A stretch of 13,661 nt of DNA from JBKDZL01 sp047971145 (GTDB lineage Bacteria; Bacillota_I; Bacilli_A; Erysipelotrichales; Erysipelotrichaceae), in NCBI GenBank assembly GCA_047971145.1, contig JBKDZL010000110.1:1-13661 (forward strand). Direction: 5' to 3'. Within the stretch, counting starts at the first letter, position 1; every line of letters begins with the position of its first letter. Both the position numbers and the translations under genes were made by a program. The notes below the pieces were generated by a model, which saw nothing but the letters and a program-made list of their open reading frames with translations, had not been told where the DNA came from and did not search any database. This document shows, in pieces, positions 7,155-13,661 of the stretch.

Positions 7155-7621
7155 TGGCTAACAAAAACAGTGTATTAGAAGAATTGAAGGACGAATTTGA
7201 TAAATTTACCAAGGATATTAGTGATTCAGAAACTGCTAAAAATATTAAAGAGAAAGGTTCAGAATTAATAGATGGTTTTATTAATCAAGTTGCAGATAAG
7301 GCTGATCAATTAAAAACTGAAGCTGAAAAAAATGAGTTTTGGCAAAATATGAAAAAAGAAGCAAGTAAAGGCTTGGCTAGTGTTAAGGATGGTTTGGCAG
7401 ATGTTTCTGATAAGAGTGATAATGTTATTGATAAAGTTAGTGATGAGTTTAATAAACATGTTAAAAATATTAATATGGATAACATTAATGATGCCATTAA
7501 AAAAGGTGGTGCTGTTGTCGAAGAAACATTTAATGATCTAAAAACTGATGCTGGTGAGTTTGTTGGCGATGTTGCAGATGGAATTGGTGATTTCGTCAAA
7601 GGTTTAGGAAAGAAAAAATAA
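7154..7621 (+). CDS. Soluble helical protein in the YtxH position
   Basis: The 155 aa are almost wholly amphipathic helix: Lys/Asp/Glu-rich with repeating segments such as ADKADQLKTEAEK, VKDGLADVSDKSDNVIDKVSDEFNK and VGDVADGIGDFVKGLGKKK. It recalls LEA-like or apolipoprotein-like helices. It lies where ytxH sits in Bacillus, but lacks YtxH's N-terminal membrane segment, so the relation is by position and helical character only. The start shares one base with the upstream stop (TAATG), and an AAGGAGG site lies inside the end of the upstream gene. It may act with the preceding membrane protein at the envelope. That is inference. Confidence 0.72.
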   Translation: MANKNSVLEELKDEFDKFTKDISDSETAKNIKEKGSELIDGFINQVADKADQLKTEAEKNEFWQNMKKEASKGLASVKDGLADVSDKSDNVIDKVSDEFNKHVKNINMDNINDAIKKGGAVVEETFNDLKTDAGEFVGDVADGIGDFVKGLGKKK

Positions 7622-7624
7622 GCA

Positions 7625-8623
7625 ATGAAGAATAAAAAAATAACGATATATGAGGTGGCAAAAGCAGCTGGTGTTTCATTAGCAACTGTTTCTCGGGTTA
7701 TCAATCAGTCTGATCTGGTTAAGGAAAAAACTGCTAATAAAGTTAAAGAAGCAATTTCTAAACTAGGATATCGCCCCAATGCGATTGCTCAGGGTTTAGC
7801 CTTACAAAAATCAACTACTATTGCCTTTATTGTTCCGGATACTAGCTTTACCTATACTGGTAAGGTTATTAATGGTCTATTAGATGTTGCTCGTTTATAT
7901 AAGTATAATGTGGTATTACACACTATTAGTGAGGGCATTAATGAAATGAGCAGTGTAATTGAAAATATTATCGTTTCCAGAGTGGATGGTGTAATTATTT
8001 ACAATGACAAATTAACTCATGATGAATTAGAGGTTTTAAATGATTATCAAGTTCCTATTGTTATTATTGGTAATAGGATGAGTGGTGATGATTTAGCTTC
8101 GGTTTTTGTTGATGTTAAAAAAGCTTGTGATGAGTTAGTTAGTAATTATTTAGCTAAAGGTAAGGATAAAATAGCAATTTTACAAGATCGCAAGCATCAT
8201 CGATCAATTGTTAAATTACAAGAAGGGGCAAGTGCAGCCTTTGAGCGCAAAGGAAAGAGTTTTAATAATTATATTGAAATTTCTAGTGAATATCGTACTT
8301 CTTATAGTTTTTTATCTAATTATTTTAAAGAACATAAAGATTTAGAATTGTTAATTTGTTATCGTGATTCTCATGCTCTTGCTGCCATTAATGCTGCTAA
8401 AGAAAATAATATTAAAGTTCCAGAGCAGTTAGAGGTAGTTTGCATTATTGATACTAAATATAATACGATGGTAAGACCACAAATCTCAAGTTTTACGATT
8501 CCATCTTATGATTTAGGAGCTGTGGCGATGAGAGTTATGACTAAGATTTTAAATAATGATAATAATTTTGATAAAGAAATTGAATTGAGTTATTTATATA
8601 CCGCAAGACAATCAACAAAATAA
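7625..8623 (+). CDS. ccpA: LacI-family regulator, catabolite control protein CcpA
   Basis: Global carbon-catabolite regulator that binds cre sites in complex with HPr-Ser-P. The 332 aa begin with a LacI helix-turn-helix (ITIYEVAKAAGVSLATVSRV, 6-25), the hinge GYRPNAIAQGLALQKS (48-63) and a periplasmic-binding-protein-like core. The DNA-reading and hinge segments are close to Bacillus CcpA, and the location beside ytxG-like and tyrS genes supports CcpA over a sugar-specific repressor. The effector region diverges (PDTSFTYTGKVINGLLDVARLYKYNVV), so HPr-Ser-P binding is inferred. The ATG has no ribosome site at normal spacing; the nearest AGGA is about 15 bases away, suggesting coupling to the gene that ends three bases before it. 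Confidence 0.88.
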   Translation: MKNKKITIYEVAKAAGVSLATVSRVINQSDLVKEKTANKVKEAISKLGYRPNAIAQGLALQKSTTIAFIVPDTSFTYTGKVINGLLDVARLYKYNVVLHTISEGINEMSSVIENIIVSRVDGVIIYNDKLTHDELEVLNDYQVPIVIIGNRMSGDDLASVFVDVKKACDELVSNYLAKGKDKIAILQDRKHHRSIVKLQEGASAAFERKGKSFNNYIEISSEYRTSYSFLSNYFKEHKDLELLICYRDSHALAAINAAKENNIKVPEQLEVVCIIDTKYNTMVRPQISSFTIPSYDLGAVAMRVMTKILNNDNNFDKEIELSYLYTARQSTK

Positions 8624-8633
8624 GGGGGCTTAT

Positions 8634-9878
8634 ATGAATTTGTTAGATGATTTACAGTATCGTGGATTAATCAAAGATATTACTGATCTTGATGGTTTAG
8701 CTGAGCGCTTAAAGAAACCTATTACTTTATATTGTGGTTTTGATCCAACAGCAGATTCTATGCATGTTGGCCACCTGCAACAAATGATGTTACTAAGAAG
8801 GTATCAACAAGCAGGACATAAAATTATTGTTTTGTGTGGTGGTGGTACAGGTATGATTGGTGATCCTCGTCCTACTACTGAGCGAACTTTATTAACTAGT
8901 GAACAAATTGATGAAAATGTGGCTAGTTTAAAAAAACAATTTGCACGTTTCATTGAATTTGGTGATAATGCTATTTTACTAAATAATTATGATTGGTTAT
9001 CAAAATTTAATATTATTGATTTTTTGAGAGATTTTGGTAAGTATTTTAGTGTTTCTTATATGTTGAATAAAGATGTGGTTTCTAGTAGATTAGAAACAGG
9101 TATTTCATATACTGAATTTTCTTATATGATTTTACAATCAATGGACTGGCTGCACTTATATCAAAACTATAATTGTGAATTACAGATTGGTGGATCTGAC
9201 CAATGGGGTAACCTTACTGCAGGATCAGAATTAATCCGTAAGATAGTTGGTGATAAAGCTAAAACTTTTGGAGTGACATCAGCACTAATTACTAAGAGTG
9301 ATGGTTCTAAGTTTGGTAAAAGTGAATCTGGCAATATTTGGTTAGATGCCACTAAAACCACTCCTTATGAGTTTTATCAATTTTGGCTTAATGTTACTGA
9401 TGGTGATGTTATTAATTTTTTAAAAAAGCTGACTTTTAAAACAAAAGTTGAAATTGATGAATTAGCAAAATTAGTAGAAATTGAACCCCATAAAAGAGCA
9501 GCACAAGTTGCTTTAGCTGATGAAATAACCAAGTTTACTCATGGACAAGCAGGATTAGATTCGGCTAAGCGAATTAGTGAAACTTTATTTGGTGGAGACT
9601 TTACTCAACTAAATGAGCAAGAATTAGAAATGGCCCTAAAAGGAATGAGTGAGTATAGTATTTATTCAGATTATAATTTAGTGGATTTATTAGTTGAGGC
9701 GAATATTGTTAGTAGTAAAAGAGAAGCAAGAGAATTTATTAAAAATAATTCTATTAGTGTAAATGGTATAAAAATTAATGATACTGATTATTTGGTTTCA
9801 CAAAAGACTTCTTTATACAACAGATTTAATATTATTAGAAGAGGTAAAAAGAGTTATACTGTTATAACTTATAAATAA
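8634..9878 (+). CDS. tyrS: Tyrosyl-tRNA synthetase
   Basis: Charges tRNA-Tyr. The 414 aa show the class I signatures: YCGFDPTADSMHVGH at 33-47 with HVGH, and KFGKS at 226-230 as the KMSKS-type loop. The tyrosine-pocket residues Tyr164 (SYTEFSY) and Asp171 (SMDW) and the block QIGGSDQWGN at 184-193 are in place. A C-terminal S4-like RNA-binding domain covers about 345-412 (REAREFIKNNSISVNGIKIND). An AAGGGGG site lies five bases before the ATG and overlaps the ccpA stop. There is no room for a Tyr T-box, although many Bacillota tyrS genes have one, so here tyrS follows the operon promoter. Confidence 0.97.
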   Translation: MNLLDDLQYRGLIKDITDLDGLAERLKKPITLYCGFDPTADSMHVGHLQQMMLLRRYQQAGHKIIVLCGGGTGMIGDPRPTTERTLLTSEQIDENVASLKKQFARFIEFGDNAILLNNYDWLSKFNIIDFLRDFGKYFSVSYMLNKDVVSSRLETGISYTEFSYMILQSMDWLHLYQNYNCELQIGGSDQWGNLTAGSELIRKIVGDKAKTFGVTSALITKSDGSKFGKSESGNIWLDATKTTPYEFYQFWLNVTDGDVINFLKKLTFKTKVEIDELAKLVEIEPHKRAAQVALADEITKFTHGQAGLDSAKRISETLFGGDFTQLNEQELEMALKGMSEYSIYSDYNLVDLLVEANIVSSKREAREFIKNNSISVNGIKINDTDYLVSQKTSLYNRFNIIRRGKKSYTVITYK

Positions 9879-9890
9879 TTAAGTTATTAG

Positions 9891-9926
9891 AAAAAAGAAC
9901 TATATATCTAAATATAGTTCTTTTTT
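9891..9926. terminator. Two-way terminator between tyrS and proS
   Basis: The arm AAAAAAGAACTATAT pairs perfectly with ATATAGTTCTTTTTT across a six-base loop. The T-run continues to eight on the plus strand and reads as six on the minus strand, so it suits both converging genes. Confidence 0.9.
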
Positions 9927-9932
9927 TTGTCT

Positions 9933-11606
9933 TTATTTAATTTGATCTAGAACATCAGCAAGATAAATTAAGCGATTTTCACTCTCATTCCGGTTACGTA
10001 TTTCTACTTTATTATCTGCTATATGTTTTCCAATAACCACTCTAGTAGGAATACCAATTAGTTCTAAATCCTTAAACTTAACACCAGCTCGCTCATTGCG
10101 ATCATCAAATAGCACATCAATATTATTAGCTAGCATTTGTTGATATAAATTATTAGCTGCCGTTACTTGCTGTTGATCTGTATTAGAAATTAGTACAATA
10201 GCTACTCTATAAGGAGCAATTTCTACTGGCCACATTAAACCGTTTTCATCATGATTTTGCTCAACCAATGCTGCCATACAACGTCCTAAGCCAATACCAT
10301 ATGAGCCCATCCAAACATCTTTATTACTATTGTCACTATCAGTATAGCTTAGATTCATAGCTTTTGAGTATTTAGTTCCCAACTTAAAAGTGTTCCCAAT
10401 TTCTATTCCTTTATTAAGATAAATATTACCACCGCAATTAGGGCAAATATCACCTGTGCAAATATTGACAATATCGCCAAAGCTTTCAACTTTGAAATCA
10501 GTGTTATTAGTGTTTAAATAGTGAAAGTCTTTTTGATTAGCTCCACTTAAATAATTGCTCATGTTTAAGATATTTTGATCAGCAATAATTGGGATACTAA
10601 GGCCAATTGGTCCAACAAAGCCTACAGGAAAATCAGCTTTTGCTAATTCTTCATTATTAGCTAATCTAATTTCCTTAGCATTACTTAAGATTCTTAGTTT
10701 AGTTTCATTAAGTTCCTGATCACCTCTAATTAAGCAAGCTGTTAAATTGCCATCAATATAATAGAGTAGAGTTTTTAGTATTTGTTTTCTATCTATATTT
10801 AGCGTATTTGCCAAATCATCAATAGTTTTGATATTTGGGGTTGATAATAATTCTTTATTTTTTAATTCAACACTTTCTTGTTCTTTTTTTATGACCTCTG
10901 CAATCTCTAAATTACTAGCATAGTCACAATTATCACAAAGGACTACAGTATCTTCGCCAATTTCTGTAATAGCTTGAAATTCTTCTGATAATAAGCCACC
11001 CATAATGCCACCATCTGCTTTAACTATTTTATATTTAAGACCCATTTTATCAAATGATCTAATATAAGCATCATACATTTTTTGATATGAATTATTTAGT
11101 CCTTCTTGATCCAAATCAAAAGAGTAGGCATCTTTCATCATAAATTCTCTAACTCTAATTAAGCCGAATCTTGGTCTTAGCTCATCTCTAAATTTATTTT
11201 GGATTTGAAATAAATTAAATGGTAAATCTTTATAAGAATTTATTTTCATACTAGCAGCTAAGGCAAATAGTTCCTCATGGGTAGGACCTAAAACAAAAGC
11301 TCTATTAAATCTATCTTTTAGAGTAAACATAGAATCACCAATCAATTCACGCCGACCACTTTGAACATAAAATTCTTCATTTACTAAGGCAGGCATTAAT
11401 ACTTCTTCACTACCACTTTTAATCATTTCTTCTCTAATAATTTTTTCTATTTTCTTTAAGACTCTATACCCTAAAGGCAAATACATATAAACTCCTGATG
11501 AAGTTTTTTTGATATAGCCTGCTCTGGCTAAAAGATTGCCACTGGTAGAATCTTCATCTTTAACATTTTCTCTTAATGTATAAAAATAACTATTACTTAA
11601 TCTCAT
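9933..11606 (-). CDS. proS: Prolyl-tRNA synthetase, bacterial type with editing insertion
   Basis: Charges tRNA-Pro and clears misactivated alanine. The 557 aa are close to the bacterial-type length of about 565. Class II motif 1 lies around 46-73, motif 2 in FRDELRPRFGLIRVREFMMKD (139-159) and motif 3 in GSYGIGLGRCMA (434-445). The editing INS domain fills roughly 225-405, with the conserved KTLL (Lys278), and is flanked by Cys pairs (CDNC and CPNC). The anticodon-binding domain is at about 462-557 (DDRNERAGVKFKD, GIPTRVVIG). The ATG at 11604-11606 has an AGGAGC site. No Pro T-box is visible, and the leader is predicted to be only about 20 nt. It diverges from msrA. Confidence 0.97.
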   Translation of the reverse strand: MRLSNSYFYTLRENVKDEDSTSGNLLARAGYIKKTSSGVYMYLPLGYRVLKKIEKIIREEMIKSGSEEVLMPALVNEEFYVQSGRRELIGDSMFTLKDRFNRAFVLGPTHEELFALAASMKINSYKDLPFNLFQIQNKFRDELRPRFGLIRVREFMMKDAYSFDLDQEGLNNSYQKMYDAYIRSFDKMGLKYKIVKADGGIMGGLLSEEFQAITEIGEDTVVLCDNCDYASNLEIAEVIKKEQESVELKNKELLSTPNIKTIDDLANTLNIDRKQILKTLLYYIDGNLTACLIRGDQELNETKLRILSNAKEIRLANNEELAKADFPVGFVGPIGLSIPIIADQNILNMSNYLSGANQKDFHYLNTNNTDFKVESFGDIVNICTGDICPNCGGNIYLNKGIEIGNTFKLGTKYSKAMNLSYTDSDNSNKDVWMGSYGIGLGRCMAALVEQNHDENGLMWPVEIAPYRVAIVLISNTDQQQVTAANNLYQQMLANNIDVLFDDRNERAGVKFKDLELIGIPTRVVIGKHIADNKVEIRNRNESENRLIYLADVLDQIK

Positions 11607-11629
11607 AATAAAGCTCCTTTAAACAGTAT

Positions 11630-11651
11630 TTATTATATCATGATATAATAA
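11630..11651. promoter_or_regulatory. 22-bp palindrome carrying divergent proS and msrA -10 boxes
   Basis: The half-site TTATTATATCA is followed directly by its exact reverse complement. Each strand therefore reads TGATATAAT, an extended -10: plus 11641-11649 facing msrA and minus 11632-11640 facing proS. Neither has a good -35 element. The two polymerase sites overlap, so the promoters may compete, or the palindrome may also bind a dimeric regulator. Confidence 0.75.
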
Positions 11652-11667
11652 TAAAAGTGAGGTATTT

Positions 11668-12153
11668 ATGAAAAGAATAATATATTTAGCTGGTGGTTGT
11701 TTTTGGGGAATGGAAGCCTACTTTAAGCAATTATCAGGAGTTATTACAACTGAAGTCGGCTATGCCAATGGTAATACAACCCAGCCCACTTATCAGGAAG
11801 TTTGTAATAATGAGACTGGTTTTGTTGAAACTCTCAAGTTAGAATATGATGATGATTTTTTAACACTGAAGAGAATTTTGGCTGCTTTCTTTAAGGTTGT
11901 CAATCCTACTCAGCTCAATCGTCAACAAGCTGATATTGGTAGTCAATATCGCAGTGGAATATATTACATAGAAAATTCCAATATTATAATAATCAATGAC
12001 TATATTCGAGAATTGCAAAAAAGTTATTCAGCTAAAATAGTAACGGAAGTATTACCAATCAAAAATTATTTTCCTGCAGAAACTTATCATCAAGATTACC
12101 TTAGTAAGAACCCAAGTGGATATTGCCATATTGATTTAACTCAGAAGCCTTAA
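11668..12153 (+). CDS. msrA: Peptide methionine sulfoxide reductase A
   Basis: Reduces the S-form of methionine sulfoxide in proteins and free methionine, repairing oxidative damage in the cytoplasm. The 161 aa show GGCFWGMEAYF with the catalytic Cys11, EVGYANG near 29-35, NPTQLNRQQADIGSQYRS at 79-96 (a variant of the usual DPTQ form) and YHQDYL at 140-145. The late GYCHI places Cys153 as the probable resolving cysteine. A GTGAGG site lies six bases before the ATG. It stands alone on its strand, with no MsrB domain fused. I see no clear terminator for it, so its transcript may run antisense into the phage remnant. Confidence 0.96.
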   Translation: MKRIIYLAGGCFWGMEAYFKQLSGVITTEVGYANGNTTQPTYQEVCNNETGFVETLKLEYDDDFLTLKRILAAFFKVVNPTQLNRQQADIGSQYRSGIYYIENSNIIIINDYIRELQKSYSAKIVTEVLPIKNYFPAETYHQDYLSKNPSGYCHIDLTQKP

Positions 12154-12165
12154 AAATGTTGCCTA

Positions 12166-12429
12166 AATGTTCGCATATTTCTTAGCTTGCTTTACCTTTA
12201 GTTATTCTTCAGTTTTTTGCCTATCTTTTCATTCGTTGAAAACCTTAAGCTCATTTTTAGATAGTATTTTAGCCAATTTCTTTGCAACGATAGCATCAGC
12301 TCTTTTTTGCACTTCTGCTTCACTTAATAGTGCTTCTTCTACTTTACTTTCAGTTGCTTCCGTATCATTTGCTGACCCAGTTACTTCAACTTTAGTGTCT
12401 TCTACTGTATTTATTTTGTTATCTTCCAT
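12166..12429 (-). pseudogene. Phage scaffold-like protein, interrupted by two stops
   Basis: The ATG at 12427-12429 with a good GGAGGT site opens a 66-residue reading: an acidic, Thr/Glu-rich start, then the helical SEAEVQKRADAIVAKKLAKILSKNELKVFNE, stopping at TGA 12229-12231. The same frame goes on sensibly as KDRQKTEE to TAA 12202-12204, then LKVKQAKKYANI to TAG 12166-12168. An acidic N-terminus followed by a K/E-rich helix with an AxxAKKLAK-like segment resembles phage capsid scaffolds of the DUF4355 kind. Those usually run well beyond 150 residues, so this copy looks decayed and cut short beside msrA. The family call rests on character and gene order. A genuine 66-aa protein remains possible. 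Confidence 0.55.
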
Positions 12430-12453
12430 GATAACCTCCTTTTCCCATCGTTT

Positions 12454-12475
12454 ATAGTCTGGATGTATTGACTAT
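12454..12475. repeat. Short inverted repeat upstream of the scaffold remnant
   Basis: ATAGTC (12454-12459) and GACTAT (12470-12475) flank a ten-base loop. It lies between the phage terminator and the scaffold ribosome site. It may be a leader hairpin or operator of the old phage gene, or chance. Confidence 0.35.
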
Positions 12476-12505
12476 CCCACTTCTTTAATGTCTAGTGTGA
12501 AAGAC

Positions 12506-12530
12506 TAAAAAACACACTTTTCAGTGTGTT
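12506..12530 (-). terminator. Phage intergenic terminator after the 71-aa gene
   Basis: Read on the minus strand, AACACACT and AGTGTGTT form an eight-pair stem closed by a GAAA tetraloop, followed by a short T-run. It sits 27 bases past the stop of the 71-aa gene and before the scaffold remnant. It probably ends or attenuates minor-head transcription. Confidence 0.75.
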
Positions 12531-12556
12531 GATTAATAAATTTAAATAAGAATTAA

Positions 12557-12772
12557 TTACTTAAATAATATACCGCCTTTAATTGTGTGGTGACTAGATG
12601 GGTCGGTATCATTAAACCAAGATACAAAATCCTCAAAAGATTTAACCACTTCAGGAATCACTTTTCCTTCTTCAGTTAATTCGTAACCAACTTCTTTATC
12701 TGATTTGACACTAATTTTCTTGTACCATTTTTCGTTTTGGAAAAATTTCCATCTTGCAATATTGTCTATCAT
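12557..12772 (-). CDS. Small phage protein of unknown function
   Basis: The 71 aa are rich in Trp, Phe, Lys and acidic residues (WKFFQNEKWYKK, VVKSFEDFVSWFND), with no membrane segment or signal. The gene follows the minor-capsid stop by one base, with a GGGGA-type ribosome site inside the end of that gene, so it was part of the same phage operon. Small uncharacterised genes often lie between minor head protein and scaffold in phages of low-GC Gram-positives, and I can say no more about its role. Its frame is intact, unlike its neighbours. Confidence 0.68.
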   Translation of the reverse strand: MIDNIARWKFFQNEKWYKKISVKSDKEVGYELTEEGKVIPEVVKSFEDFVSWFNDTDPSSHHTIKGGILFK

Positions 12773-12773
12773 C

Positions 12774-13661
12774 CTATCCCCTTTCAGTAATATATTTCTT
12801 TAACGCATCTGTCAGTCCGTTGGAAATTCCGCTTTTTGATGCTGCATAAAGCTCAGCAAACCATTCTTCCGCATCATATTTAGCATACAACGACATGAAA
12901 TTATTAATTTCTATAGAACTCATATTAGATAACTTAATTATATCACTTTTCATTGTCTCAGCGATCGATAATTGCTTTGACCTAAACAAGTTAACATCCT
13001 TCATATCAACTAATTTATCATAAGATAATGCGTACTGAACTAGATGTCCAAATTCGTGGTTTATGTAATACTCTTTATAGAATTTAGGGTCAAAATTCAT
13101 TATGAAGTCACTATTTCTTTGGTCAAAAACCATTTTCATAAACTTACTAGAATCTGAATAATAGTCTGGGTTTAAATGAATCATCATTTTTGTTGGATCC
13201 ATAACTTCACTTCCATCACCAATACCGAATGCTGCAATTGTTCCATCATGTTTTGCCACTGCGAAATCAATACTATTTTTACTTACTAGATCTCTTACAA
13301 TTGGTTCATCTCTTACTAAACTTTCAAATTGGGTTAGTGTTGGCTCCAATAATTCGCCATCCACTTCCCCTAAAGTGCTCACAATATAATTGACACCACT
13401 CTTAGTTCTGCCCCTGCCATCCGACATTAATTTTAAGTTGCCTAAATCTGGCATTTTATCTGCTACTAAAACCTTAGTCCTGTTATAATCCCTTCTCAAT
13501 TCATCGTGAGAATTAATATAGCTGTTTAAGCCTTTATTAGCTTCTCTCAGTTGCCTTTTCTTAATGTTAACTAAGTTCTCATCACCAACCGTTTTGGCTA
13601 CCTCAAGTTCTTTCTTACTAATCTCTCTTTTCTTAGTTGCTTTTGAGTTAGTTTATAAACT
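12774..13661 (-). pseudogene. Phage minor capsid protein fragment with C-terminal zinc-peptidase domain, frame broken
   Basis: The frame ending at TAG 12774-12776 is open back to a TAA at 13653-13655. The TTG at 13499 is an unlikely start, with no ribosome site. The added upstream residues (KKRQLREANKGLNSYINSHDELRRDYNR) resemble the helical tail of phage minor head proteins. Nearer the edge, another frame gives VYKLTQKQLRKERLVRK, also typical of that family, until TAG 13598-13600. Joining the two needs a one-base shift near 13608-13616. Counting from 13499, HEFGH is at residues 148-152 (13044-13058) and AEEWFAE near 210-216 could supply the third metal ligand, marking a zincin-type peptidase. 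It may be a mutated remnant or a -1 frameshifted gene. The 5' part is outside the window. Confidence 0.68.

Noticed and set aside
7306..7704. Minus-strand frame of 132 codons across the YtxH-position gene and ccpA start
   Set aside because: It spans two well-supported genes on the other strand and shows no family motif.
8600..8634. T-box riboswitch before tyrS (also considered for proS and asnA)
   Set aside because: tyrS starts 10 bases after ccpA, and the proS and asnA leaders are about 20 nt, too short for a T-box.
12229..12231. TGA read as tryptophan (Mycoplasma-type code)
   Set aside because: trmB ends in a TGA that overlaps the next start, and a TAA follows nine codons after this TGA in the same frame, so decay explains it better.
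12167..12457. Plus-strand reading frame of 96 codons over the scaffold remnant
   Set aside because: It lies opposite the scaffold-like gene, is Ser/Phe/Leu-rich as antisense of acidic helical protein often is, and has no ribosome site.
13497..13499. TTG as true start of the 241-codon peptidase frame
   Set aside because: No ribosome site precedes it, and the frame runs on upstream for 51 codons with a minor-capsid-like sequence.

Overview
The window is AT-rich chromosomal DNA of a low-GC Gram-positive bacterium. Gene content and order fit the Bacillota, or a Mollicutes-like offshoot of them (Erysipelotrichia or gut Mollicutes type). UGA is a stop here: the trmB stop overlaps the next start as ATGA, so this is not the Mycoplasma code. 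The left 12.15 kb is a compact, conserved housekeeping block. The right 1.5 kb is a decaying piece of a tailed-phage head-gene module.

Layout. The 3' tip of an unknown gene (3-128, +) meets asnA (204-1211, -) at a two-way terminator. Diverging from asnA is a tightly overlapping five-gene operon (1307-5563, +): trmB, an M42 aminopeptidase (YtoP type), a lipoprotein, a YtpR-type tRNA-binding-domain protein, and an acidic protein with a repeated SPIFG motif. It ends at a two-way terminator shared with rpsD (5682-6290, -). The rpsD gene has a strong promoter and a structured leader of about 178 nt that looks like an S4 autoregulatory site. Diverging from rpsD is a second operon (6795-9878, +): a YtxG-like membrane protein, a soluble helical protein in the YtxH position, ccpA and tyrS. 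It converges on proS (9933-11606, -). proS and msrA (11668-12153, +) diverge from one 22-bp perfect palindrome that carries an extended -10 box on each strand.

Context. From memory, trmB, ytoP, ytpR, sftA, ytxG, ytxH, ccpA, tyrS and rpsD lie in the same neighbourhood in Bacillus subtilis. The block here looks like a shortened version of that region. The acidic SPIFG protein occupies the place of the DNA translocase SftA and resembles only its N-terminal linker.

Phage remnant. Right of msrA, all on the minus strand, are in transcription order: a minor capsid protein with a C-terminal HEFGH zinc-peptidase domain and a frame break near the window edge; a 71-aa unknown protein; a terminator; and a scaffold-like gene interrupted by two in-frame stops. 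The order matches the usual minor head, small protein, scaffold order. Major capsid, tail and integrase genes are not in view.
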